A DNA stretch of 64,000 bases, taken from assembly GCF_034931045.1 (NCBI RefSeq), contig NZ_JAYGHH010000021.1:10721-74720 (forward strand), in the 5' to 3' direction. This document shows, piece by piece, positions 8,910 to 16,705 of the stretch. This DNA is from Nodularia sp034931045. Lineage in GTDB: Bacteria > Cyanobacteriota > Cyanobacteriia > Cyanobacteriales > Nostocaceae. A program made the position numbers and the translations under genes. The notes under the pieces are model-generated. The model was not told where the DNA came from, searched no databases, and saw only the letters and a program-made list of their open reading frames with translations. How positions within the stretch are numbered: position 1 is the stretch's first letter; every line of letters begins with the position of its first letter.

Positions 8910-9010
8910 GGTATAGGTGATACTATACCAATGCACTGGTGCATTAGTCAACTAATGAATAATTTTCCCCGATTAACCATTACACCAATAAACTAGTGAA
9001 TAAGTTTATT
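8910..9010 (+). promoter_or_regulatory. Operator-like array of inverted and direct repeats before the RHH gene
   Basis: Immediately upstream of the ribbon-helix-helix gene are three inverted repeats: GGTATAG-6-CTATACC (8910-8929), AATGCAC-2-GTGCATT (8930-8945) and AATAAACT-8-AGTTTATT (8987-9010). A longer direct repeat also occurs: ACCAATGCACTGGTGCATTA (from 8928) and ACCAATAAACTAGTGAATAA (from 8985), with a third partial match CAACTAATGAATAA at 8949. RHH repressors typically bind such short tandem or palindromic sites and repress themselves; that is the likely role here. The pattern is seen directly, the function is inferred. Confidence 0.6.
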
Positions 9011-9024
9011 AGTTGGAGTATAGT

Positions 9025-9234
9025 GTGGCACAAGGAGAAGCTTCGATTCGGGTTTACTTACCCCCTGATATCAAAGACAGGTTTAAAGCGATTTGCTTTT
9101 TTAAGGGTCTGAATATGTCTGACGTTTCGGCTGAACTTATTGAAGACTGGTTAGCTAAAAATGACATGGAACTGCCAAATTCTCAGAAAACCTCATCTAC
9201 GTCCACAATTAGAAAAAGTGATAAGTCAGCATGA
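9025..9234 (+). CDS. Small ribbon-helix-helix (CopG/ParG-like) DNA-binding protein
   Basis: The 69-residue product starts MAQGEASIRVYLPPDIKDRF: a short beta strand (ASIRVYLP) followed by two helices (DIKDRFKAICFFKGLN and MSDVSAELIEDWLAKN), the ribbon-helix-helix fold of plasmid copy-control, partition and antitoxin proteins, then a Ser/Thr/Lys-rich tail. The GTG at 9025 is chosen because GGAG lies at 9015-9018, six bases before it; the TTG at 9013 would place this site inside the gene. It is an orphan: no toxin or ParA gene follows. The repeat array in front of it suggests autoregulation. It may derive from a plasmid or be a chromosomal regulator. Confidence 0.75.
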   Translation: MAQGEASIRVYLPPDIKDRFKAICFFKGLNMSDVSAELIEDWLAKNDMELPNSQKTSSTSTIRKSDKSA

Positions 9235-9560
9235 TTTAAGAAGGTTGATTAAATAACTTGTACCTCTAATTCTGCTTGTGCTTGGGTTGTGTAGTTTCAC
9301 TGGCGTTTGAGGTCATCAAAGCAAATCTATATGTATGCTAGAAATTTCTGAGGTTTTTTGACTCATTTTGTAGCTAATGGGGTGACAACTATGGTTGAAA
9401 ACCCTATCTAGCCACTGTTTCATAGATTAAAGTTATGCAAAAAGTCCGGACAGTTTTTTATAACTAGATCGAATTTATAGGAAATTCCAGCGTTTGGGTA
9501 TTAAGTATTGGGTATCGAGTATTATTGACACTCTCTTAGAGGTTGTTTGAAAAACAGCCC

Positions 9561-9612
9561 TGGCGACTGGAAGTCGCGGCTATACAGACCAAACCCGCCT
9601 ACGCGGGTTAAA
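9561..9612. repeat. Dispersed double-hairpin repeat (GCGACT..AGTCGC / AACCCGC..GCGGGTT)
   Basis: TGGCGACTGGAAGTCGCGGC and then AACCCGCCTACGCGGGTTAA form two adjacent hairpins: GCGACT-3-AGTCGC and AACCCGC-4-GCGGGTT. This is a recognisable repeat of Nostocales intergenic regions. It lies just past the end of the minus-strand ATP-grasp gene, where it could act as a transcription barrier. The rest of the 400-base gap 9235-9641 shows no gene. Confidence 0.65.
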
Positions 9613-9641
9613 AAACTTGATTTTTCATCAGTCCTCAATTC

Positions 9642-11243
9642 CTAGCTATATCCATCCCAAGCCATAGGGAAAGTGTAATCTGAGAACAATGGTAAATCGG
9701 GATTTTCGCTGCGGGTTTCTTCGTCCAGCACTTTGACGACTTTGTGATAAATGTCTTCTGCTTGTTGTGGGGAGTCGCCTATGCTAGTTAATCCCAACTT
9801 GCCAAACTGGGAAAGACAACCCATAAGATGAAAAACTGTGCCTGTTTCTGTACCGCTATCAAAGTGCAATCGATGATGGGCGATAATATCCATTAAATCG
9901 TTAGGTAATAATCCTCGATATCGGTCTTTTTGCAGGTTGTCGGTGGCTATATAGTATTTGGGTCGCCCTTGCTGACTATAAAATAACCCGGTGGAAAGGT
10001 CGTAGCGTCCGTTTGTTAACAATTTCAGGGTCATGAAAGGATGAGTAGTACCACCTTTTCGCAAGTTAATTTCAATCGCCTGAATGTCCCACTGACCATT
10101 TCCTTGGTCAACGGTGATGAAATCTACGCCAAATCTTTCAACTGCACCTTTTTCGGAGAGTTTTTTGCCGACTTGTAAACCCCATTGCTGCAATTGCAAC
10201 CGATAGCTGGAATCAGCCGGAAATCGGCAACCAAGATAAATCTGTCCGTCTGGGCCGCCGAGAATTTGGTCATGGGTGGAGACAATTTCTACTTCACCTG
10301 TGGGTGTGATGCGTCCTTGGACACTGGGCGATCGCTTAATTTCTCCCTCTACAAATGCTTCGGCGATCGCCCCTAGTTCTGTAATCCGGTTGGCGAAATT
10401 TCCCCAGGTTTCATGTGTGGATTGAAAGCGCATGGTGGGGAAGCGATCGCTAATTGCTGCTACTGTTTGGTTATAAGACACTTTCCCCGGTGCTACATCC
10501 ATAATTGGTCTTAAATCTAGCAGTGCATTTCCTTCTCCAGAAATACCTTCATTGAGTTTCACTACGATTCTTTGTAACGTGGGTTGACGTTCCCATAAAT
10601 TACCCGCAACTTTTGCCAAATCTTGCTGATTCCACACCTGTTTGCTGCCATCGGGATGAGGAACTCCACTTTGGGCGAAAATTTGGCGACTACCGCTTTT
10701 AGTCCCCCAAATCTGCAAATTTGGGGCAACTGCATACAATGGCACATTTAATTTTAAAGATAATTCGGCTTCTAAAAATGTGGAATTGTAGCAAGTCATA
10801 AACGATTTTTCTAGTCTCAATGCTTGGCGGATGCGTTCTAGCAGTCGAGGACGTTCTAAAATCTTTGCAGTTAGGGGTCTGAGGGAGGAATCGTAAGTTG
10901 AAAGTAGCAGCAAGCGATTACGCGCATGGGAAAATGGAATTCCTGGTAACAGTTGCAAATAGTAATCAATAATACTAGGATGTAGTGGCATTGATGTGAG
11001 ATAAATCAACCTAGTGCGGGGGTTTCGCAAACGCATTAAAGAGAATAATAATCTTTCTTCATAATGCTCACAACCCTCTATTTTATGCAGTTCATGTTGG
11101 TCGATGCTGAGGGAGGGAATAATTAAAATATCCGCCTCACTATTGTCAAATAGCTCAATGGTCGGCCAGCGATCGCATAAGCTTAACTGAAGATGGCGGA
11201 ACTTCTCAACTTTGTCTAATTCTGAAATATTCAGCATCTCCAT
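9642..11243 (-). CDS. ATP-grasp peptide ligase, PGM1-related
   Basis: The 533-residue protein matches the PGM1-related ATP-grasp ligases, whose founding member forms peptide bonds in pheganomycin synthesis. Visible features are an N-terminal alpha/beta domain, a nucleotide-binding stretch (VVKLNEGISGEGNALLDLRP), a later FGVDFITVD...EINLRKGGTTHP segment supplying metal-binding Glu/Asn, and a PGM1_C-like tail. Cyanobacteria carry stand-alone members of unknown substrate. No peptide-synthetase, precursor-peptide or methyltransferase gene is next to it. It is divergent from the phosphoribulokinase paralogue, sharing a 362-base intergenic region. The superfamily call is firm; the amide product is unknown. 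Confidence 0.8.
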   Translation of the reverse strand: MEMLNISELDKVEKFRHLQLSLCDRWPTIELFDNSEADILIIPSLSIDQHELHKIEGCEHYEERLLFSLMRLRNPRTRLIYLTSMPLHPSIIDYYLQLLPGIPFSHARNRLLLLSTYDSSLRPLTAKILERPRLLERIRQALRLEKSFMTCYNSTFLEAELSLKLNVPLYAVAPNLQIWGTKSGSRQIFAQSGVPHPDGSKQVWNQQDLAKVAGNLWERQPTLQRIVVKLNEGISGEGNALLDLRPIMDVAPGKVSYNQTVAAISDRFPTMRFQSTHETWGNFANRITELGAIAEAFVEGEIKRSPSVQGRITPTGEVEIVSTHDQILGGPDGQIYLGCRFPADSSYRLQLQQWGLQVGKKLSEKGAVERFGVDFITVDQGNGQWDIQAIEINLRKGGTTHPFMTLKLLTNGRYDLSTGLFYSQQGRPKYYIATDNLQKDRYRGLLPNDLMDIIAHHRLHFDSGTETGTVFHLMGCLSQFGKLGLTSIGDSPQQAEDIYHKVVKVLDEETRSENPDLPLFSDYTFPMAWDGYS

Positions 11244-11605
11244 AATCCCTACTCTGTATTGCTCTTTGCTTCTAGCATAGCGGTGTGTTATATTGACTTA
11301 ATTATTTCTAAATTTCTTTGTTTTCTGTTGCCTTTCTACGCAATTAATTATAGCTATGGCAGACCAGCGATCGCGAATCAAATCAGATGGCTATATTTAA
11401 CGGATTTAACAATATTTAGCACTTATTTAAACACCAATCATTGTTTTTAATTAATGTAAATAAATAAACATAAATAAATCGTATGTATAGAGATGTTACG
11501 TACATAATTTTGCTTGAGTTAGTTCGTCAATTCCCTTCTAAAATAAAGAACATTATCTCAAACAGTTGACCACTGTACTTATTGCTCATATTCGGGAGGG
11601 GAATC
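11244..11605. other. Divergent intergenic region between ATP-grasp ligase and PRK paralogue
   Basis: This 362-base AT-rich region separates two divergently transcribed genes, so it should hold both promoters. A small plus-strand frame (11259-11450) looks like chance. Near its right end the sequence GGGAGGG (11594-11600) is a strong ribosome-binding site for the ATG at 11606. No riboswitch or repeat is recognised. Confidence 0.5.
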
Positions 11606-12544
11606 ATGGCTCGTCCAATAATTTTGGGGATTGTCGGTGACAGTGCCGCAGGCAAAACAACACTGACTAGGGGAATTGCTCAGGTACTAGGTCCAGAAAA
11701 TGTGACACTGATTTGTACCGATGATTATCACAGTTATGATCGCCAACAACGTGCAGAAATGGGTATAACTGCCCTGCATCCTGATTGTAACCATTTAGAC
11801 ATTATGCAGCAGCATTTATCGCTGCTACGCACAGGACAGCCAATTCTCAAACCTGTTTACAGTCACTCCACGGGGAAATTTGAAGCCCCAAAATACATTA
11901 AACCCAAGAAGTTTGTTATAATAGAGGGTTTACTTGGTTATTCTACCCGTGCAGCCCGTGAAGCCTACGACGTAAAAGTTTATCTTGCACCTCCCGAAGA
12001 ACTACGCGCTGAATGGAAAGTCAAGCGAGATACCCAAAAACGAGGTTACACGGCAGAACAGGTATTGGCAGAACTAGAAAAGCGTGAACAAGACTCAGCT
12101 AATTTTATTCGTCCCCAGCGTCAATGGTCGGATATAGTGGTAAGTTTTTATCCCGCCAATGAAGAAGACGAAGACAATAACGGACATTTAAACGTGCGCT
12201 TGGTATTGCGTCCTACAATCCCACATCCTGATTTTACTTCAATTTTGAATTTAACTAACGGTAATTCTGAGTCAGCAGTTCGCTTAGGATTAGACCGAGA
12301 TATGAGTAAACCTGTGGATGTGTTGGAAGTGGATGGTCATGCAACTTTGGAACAGGTGAATAAGTTAGAGCATATATTATGCTCAGATATGCCTTACTTA
12401 CTAAATGTATGCGATCGCGAAATTAACCCAGAACTAGGAAAAGTTGCGGGAACAACTGGAGAAACATTGCAAAGTTATCCTTTAGCGCTGACTCAGTTGA
12501 TTATTACCTACCATATGTTAAAAGCAACGCAAATGTATCAATGA
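11606..12544 (+). CDS. Phosphoribulokinase/uridine-kinase family P-loop kinase (PRK paralogue)
   Basis: The 312-residue product starts MARPIILGIVGDSAAGKTTL with Walker A GDSAAGKT, followed by CTDDYHSYDRQQR and TALHPDCNHLD, the ribulose-5-phosphate-kinase-like signature, and a VIIEGLLGYST Walker-B-like strand. It resembles PRK but differs from the canonical Calvin-cycle PRK of cyanobacteria (expected motif GDSGCGKSTF and disulfide cysteines in that loop): the Walker-A region here has no cysteine, so thioredoxin control of the usual kind is not expected. It may be a second PRK or a kinase for another sugar phosphate or nucleoside. The ATG at 11606 is chosen for its GGGAGGG site; an upstream in-frame TTG lies at 11582. 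Confidence 0.8.
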   Translation: MARPIILGIVGDSAAGKTTLTRGIAQVLGPENVTLICTDDYHSYDRQQRAEMGITALHPDCNHLDIMQQHLSLLRTGQPILKPVYSHSTGKFEAPKYIKPKKFVIIEGLLGYSTRAAREAYDVKVYLAPPEELRAEWKVKRDTQKRGYTAEQVLAELEKREQDSANFIRPQRQWSDIVVSFYPANEEDEDNNGHLNVRLVLRPTIPHPDFTSILNLTNGNSESAVRLGLDRDMSKPVDVLEVDGHATLEQVNKLEHILCSDMPYLLNVCDREINPELGKVAGTTGETLQSYPLALTQLIITYHMLKATQMYQ

Positions 12545-12827
12545 TATTTGCTCACACAGAAATTCGTTATAGACAGTAAATCAACTGTTAGATTCCGTGA
12601 TTTTGGGCAATATCAATTTCTCTTTCTTGCCGAAAGCGAACAACAGTTACTTGAATAAATTTAGCAGATACACCATTACCGCAAATTGTCATTTAAGAAA
12701 AATTTCAGGGGTAAAATTAGCTAAAAGCATTCAAATTGACGGCAGAATGGCATGAAGATTTTTCTCCATTTGCCAGCCAGGAGTATCAGCCGATTGTCGC
12801 TGATATCCCAACTGGGTGTACTATTCC
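12545..12827. other. Intergenic region with possible coding remnants
   Basis: No full gene is seen. On the minus strand a 34-codon frame (starting at an ATG near 12693, MTICGNGVSAKF) and on the plus strand a short fragment (LTAEWHEDFSPFASQEYQP near 12736-12795) have gene-like composition but no recognisable homology. They could be leftovers of decayed genes. Confidence 0.3.
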
Positions 12828-13805
12828 CTAAACTTGATGGGAGGCTAGAAAAGCATCAATTTCCGCCGCAGTTGGTTGAGAAGCGATCGCACCTGCTTTA
12901 ATAGTAGTTAGCGCTCCCACTGCATTAGCATAAGCAACAACTTTTTTGGCTGTTTCTCCATCCTGCAAACCTTGAATACCATGTAAACTTAGCTGGTGGA
13001 TAAATCCTGCTAAAAAACTATCCCCAGCCCCAGTTGTATCCACAACATTAATGGGATAAGAAGGTAAATGTCCTTCGTTTTCACCCAAACAATAAGTGCA
13101 ACCATGTTCACCATCCGTCACCAGCACCCCATCAATGGTATCCATACGGTAAGTAATAGCACCTGGGTCTTTAGTATCAAATAGCCATTCTGCCTCTTCT
13201 TTAGAGAGTTTGAGAAAATCAACTCGCTTCCATATCTCCTGGATTTTTTGACGTGCTATATCTGGATTTTGCCAAAATACAGGTCGCCAGTTGACATCCA
13301 GAATAATCTTCAGGTCGTATTGTTCTGCTAAATCTAAGGCGCGATGAACTGCCTGCTCACTTTCAGGGTAGGCTAATTCTAAAGTACCTAATACTAAAAA
13401 ATCAGCCTCTTGAAACAGTGACTCTGGCAATTGTTTAGCTTGCAAGCGGGTATCAGCAAATTCAGAGGTGTCATACTCACCAAATCCGGCAAAATTGCGA
13501 TCGCCTGCCAAATCACGCACCACATAAACTTGCCTCGTTGGTGCTGTAGAATGGCGTTGCACCCCTGTGGTATCTACACCAATTTCTTCTAATAACTTAA
13601 CTAGTTGATTCCCCGCCTCATCTTCACCAACAGCCCCAATAAAACCTGCGGGAGTTCCTAGTTTCACTAAAGCACAGGCTACATTAGCTGGCGCGCCACC
13701 TGGGTAAGCAGTCCAGGACTTCACTTCTTCTAGCTTTAGCCCCAATTGGTCAGCTAAACAATCAAACAAAATTTCACCAAGGCACAAAACACGGGGATTG
13801 CTCAT
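12828..13805 (-). CDS. PfkB-family carbohydrate kinase (fructokinase-like)
   Basis: The 325-residue protein shows both PfkB signatures: the N-terminal GGAPANVACALVKLG block (about residues 36-50) and the C-terminal DTTGAGDSFLAGFIHQ block, with the catalytic Asp in GAGD. Start, length and the CLGEILFDCLADQ opening match cyanobacterial fructokinases, which phosphorylate free fructose released from sucrose or trehalose breakdown. It is cytosolic. There are no sugar-metabolism genes beside it to confirm substrate, so other sugars remain possible. Transcribed away from the PedR-like gene. Confidence 0.88.
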   Translation of the reverse strand: MSNPRVLCLGEILFDCLADQLGLKLEEVKSWTAYPGGAPANVACALVKLGTPAGFIGAVGEDEAGNQLVKLLEEIGVDTTGVQRHSTAPTRQVYVVRDLAGDRNFAGFGEYDTSEFADTRLQAKQLPESLFQEADFLVLGTLELAYPESEQAVHRALDLAEQYDLKIILDVNWRPVFWQNPDIARQKIQEIWKRVDFLKLSKEEAEWLFDTKDPGAITYRMDTIDGVLVTDGEHGCTYCLGENEGHLPSYPINVVDTTGAGDSFLAGFIHQLSLHGIQGLQDGETAKKVVAYANAVGALTTIKAGAIASQPTAAEIDAFLASHQV

Positions 13806-14159
13806 TTCATGAATCCAGAATCTGAGATTTTCGATTTTGAGTTAGTAATTCTAGTATAAAATCTATAACATTCTTAACTCATCTGTCGCCAGTCTTAAAC
13901 TCAACAAAAGAGCATCTTTTGCTACTATCATACTAAATATATCCTCTCTGACTTCAGGATTTCTGTATGTATTTTTACGTTCTATTTTAAAAATAAAGTC
14001 TTAAAAGTTACTATTTAAACACATATTGCTATCACAGGCAAATCTAAAGAAAATCTAGTCAATTCCATACTGCCATAACTTAAAACCCCCCCCAACAAAA
14101 GAATCTTCTAGAATTAAAAGAGGATTAAGTACATATACCAAGGGAGGATAGAAATAGTT
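13806..14159. other. Intergenic region upstream of the PedR-like gene
   Basis: About 350 AT-rich bases hold the promoters of the divergent sugar kinase and PedR-like gene. A run of nine C residues near 14088 and the ribosome-binding site GGGAGGA (14143-14149) before the ATG at 14160 are the only features noticed. Confidence 0.4.
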
Positions 14160-14423
14160 ATGGCTGGTGGCGAGTCTCAGACCCCTGTTAGTCTGTCAGA
14201 CAGAGAATTGCAAATAATCGACTTAGTGGCCGCTGGCTTAACTAACCAAGATATTGCAGTCAAACTGGAGATTAGCAAACGCACAGTTGATAACCATATC
14301 AGCAACATTCTCACGAAAACCCAAACCGACAACCGGGTAGCTTTGGTGCGTTGGGCTTTACAGTGGGGTAAAATCTGCTTAGATGAGGTTAATTGCTGTG
14401 TCTTACCCATCCAGAAAGATTAA
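14160..14423 (+). CDS. Small LuxR-type regulator, PedR-like
   Basis: The 87-residue protein is almost only a GerE/LuxR helix-turn-helix: LSDRELQIIDLVAAGLTNQD, then the recognition helix SKRTVDNHISNILTKT. The tail WALQWGKICLDEVNCC contains Cys73, Cys79 and Cys80. This matches PedR, the thioredoxin-responsive regulator that links photosynthetic electron transport to transcription in Synechocystis, where a C-terminal cysteine at the equivalent position forms a disulfide. It lacks a receiver domain, so redox state rather than phosphorylation is the likely input. Good ribosome-binding site at 14143-14149. Confidence 0.85.
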   Translation: MAGGESQTPVSLSDRELQIIDLVAAGLTNQDIAVKLEISKRTVDNHISNILTKTQTDNRVALVRWALQWGKICLDEVNCCVLPIQKD

Positions 14424-14622
14424 AAAATTTGTTGGTGTGTACTAATTGTTCTTCTGCTCACACGTTTCTTTTCAGGTGAATCTCTAGCGTAAATTCTCAT
14501 CGGCATTAAAATCAAGCAACACACATCACCAACCATCAACAAAAATTAGTCACAAATTCCTGCCTCAAAGGTTACATTGATTAAATCTATATTGCTCCAT
14601 CAGCGAGGAGAGCAGTGTTTTT

Positions 14623-14901
14623 ATGAATATTTCCACTTCTGCTTCAGGTATTTCGTCTACCTTTGATTTTTTTAGTTTTGATTTTACCGCACCGCAACCA
14701 ACACAAGATGCTGATTTACTCCGACAGCTATCATTTATCCCAGGGTTGAAAGAAATGATACTGCTGCGGCAAGTTCACGCCCTAGAACACGCTACTGTTT
14801 GGGTTTTGAGTGAAGCCAACAGCGCCCATGCACCGAAAAACAAACACACAAAAGTACAAGTAGATAACGAACTATTAGGCGGCTTGTCCACAGAACAAGG
14901 A
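14623..14901 (+). CDS. DUF6391 family protein (3' part lost in an assembly gap)
   Basis: The 93 visible residues contain the conserved block LRQLSFIPGLKEMILLRQVH followed by ALEHATVW, characteristic of cyanobacterial DUF6391 proteins, and reach LGGLSTEQG before the N run. A good site GCGAGGAGAG lies upstream of the ATG. After the gap, with the gap length taken literally, the same frame stops almost at once (15304-15306), while another frame (from 15296) stays open for about 50 codons. The real C-terminus is therefore unknown. Function unknown; membrane association is typical of the family. Confidence 0.75.
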
Positions 14902-15294
14902 NNNNNNNNNNNNNNNNNNNNNNNNNNNNNNNNNNNNNNNNNNNNNNNNNNNNNNNNNNNNNNNNNNNNNNNNNNNNNNNNNNNNNNNNNNNNNNNNNNN
15001 NNNNNNNNNNNNNNNNNNNNNNNNNNNNNNNNNNNNNNNNNNNNNNNNNNNNNNNNNNNNNNNNNNNNNNNNNNNNNNNNNNNNNNNNNNNNNNNNNNNN
15101 NNNNNNNNNNNNNNNNNNNNNNNNNNNNNNNNNNNNNNNNNNNNNNNNNNNNNNNNNNNNNNNNNNNNNNNNNNNNNNNNNNNNNNNNNNNNNNNNNNNN
15201 NNNNNNNNNNNNNNNNNNNNNNNNNNNNNNNNNNNNNNNNNNNNNNNNNNNNNNNNNNNNNNNNNNNNNNNNNNNNNNNNNNNNNNNNNNNNNN
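14902..15294. other. Assembly gap (393 N)
   Basis: Unresolved sequence inside or after the DUF6391 gene. The gap length may be only an estimate, so reading frames should not be carried across it. Part of another gene between DUF6391 and the glycosyltransferase could be hidden here. Confidence 1.
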
Positions 15295-15368
15295 CCTATA
15301 TATTGATTTGTGGTTGCCAATTTTAGCAATTTTTCTCAATCAAGCACCGCTATTACCAAAATATTTTC

Positions 15369-16361
15369 ATGAGAAAGCTTTACTTCTTAGTTCCAGGTAC
15401 TCATGGCAAATTTGCCTGCGGTGGACTTTGGGCAGAATTAAAAACAGTTAAACTAGCGCAGCAAATCTGTAGGGCTGATGTGGTCACTTATCGCCAAAGA
15501 GAAACAGACCAACTGTTTATTGATGATGTACTGGCAGAAAAAAATTTAGATGCAGCCATATTTGTCATTAGCTGGGGATTTGATGTTGCTAAATTAGCAG
15601 CCAAGCTCAAGCAATACAATGTTATTTACCATGCCCATAGTGCAGGTTATAAATTTAGCCTCCCAGCCAGTATTCCCATCATCACAGTTAGCCGCAACAC
15701 AATGGGATATTGGGGGCAGAAATCTCCTAATTCTTTGATTTATTATTTGCCCAATCAAATTAGTAACGAATTTGAAAATTTACATCTAGAACGAGATATT
15801 GATGTTTTAGTTCAAGCCCGAAAATCTTCAGAGTATTTAATGCAATCACTGATTCCGGCTTTGCAGAAACAGTGTAAAGTGAAATTAGTTGATTATTATG
15901 TAGAAGATTTACCTGGACTATTTAATCAGGCAAAGATTTATCTGTATGACTCTGCTGAATATTGGGCGCAACAGCTAGTTAGTGAAGGCTTTGGACTGCA
16001 ACCAATGGAAGCACTTGCTTGTGGTTGTCAGGTTTTTTCTAGTATCAACGGTGGACTCTCCGATTATTTAGACCCTGGATTTAATTGCTATAAAATCGCC
16101 GGATACTCAAAAGAGTATGATGTTCAACGTGTGATTAAAGTGTTGAAATACTCGCCAACTATCGACTTGCCAGAAGAGTTTTTTGCCGAGTATCGCACTG
16201 AAAATATTATCCAAAGATTCCAAATAATTTTGCAGGAATTAAACGAATTTTTTGATCACAAAAGCAAGTTTTCCGGCAAAATTCAAGATTTGTCGCCAAC
16301 TCGTGTGGCTAAATTACGTATTCAGAACATATACAAAAAAATCAGGCAGCAATACTTTTAA
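15369..16361 (+). CDS. Glycosyltransferase (GT4-like, GT-B fold)
   Basis: The 330-residue protein resembles family 4 glycosyltransferases: the C-terminal half has EGFGLQPMEALACGCQVFSS followed by INGGLSDYL, the donor-binding motif in which the first Glu of the E-x7-E pattern contacts the sugar nucleotide. The N-terminal half is shorter and less typical than in classic GT4 enzymes (FLVPGTHGKFACGGLWAELK). No membrane segment. Acceptor and sugar are unknown; polysaccharide or lipid glycosylation is usual for such solo genes. The start overlaps a frame that stays open after the gap. Confidence 0.8.
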   Translation: MRKLYFLVPGTHGKFACGGLWAELKTVKLAQQICRADVVTYRQRETDQLFIDDVLAEKNLDAAIFVISWGFDVAKLAAKLKQYNVIYHAHSAGYKFSLPASIPIITVSRNTMGYWGQKSPNSLIYYLPNQISNEFENLHLERDIDVLVQARKSSEYLMQSLIPALQKQCKVKLVDYYVEDLPGLFNQAKIYLYDSAEYWAQQLVSEGFGLQPMEALACGCQVFSSINGGLSDYLDPGFNCYKIAGYSKEYDVQRVIKVLKYSPTIDLPEEFFAEYRTENIIQRFQIILQELNEFFDHKSKFSGKIQDLSPTRVAKLRIQNIYKKIRQQYF

Positions 16362-16705
16362 TTTTGAGCATTTTTGCTGTCATGTATCCCCTGTTTTATC
16401 ATAAGATTTATTTATCGTCAAAAATCAAATCATAATTATTTTCTTATGATTAAGTAGTCTGGTATACATTTAGTCCAACTTAGACTGTTCTGAATCGTCA
16501 AATTGCCTCAAACTTAATCTGAACCACCGTCTGAATTATCAGCTTATATAAGTTATCTTTAATTCTACCCATCAACTGGCTGTTACTAAAACTGTAACCG
16601 TCTCAAGTTTTGGCTGTTCTAAATGCAATAGTAAACAAAACGAAACATTATTTAGCCTCCATGTTGTATGGACAGCTAAAAACGTTGGGCAAACGAGGTA
16701 GCAGA
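16362..16705. other. Intergenic region before the serpin
   Basis: About 340 AT-rich bases with no recognisable gene or repeat. An in-frame extension from a TTG at 16610 would add 32 residues to the serpin but has no good ribosome-binding site. GAGG at 16695-16698 supports the ATG at 16706. Confidence 0.4.

Noticed and set aside
9013..9024. TTG start for the RHH gene at 9013
   Set aside because: It would put the ribosome-binding site GGAG (9015-9018) inside the gene; GTG at 9025 is better.
11259..11450. 63-codon plus-strand frame in the divergent spacer
   Set aside because: Composition unlike coding sequence and no start context; it sits where two promoters are needed.
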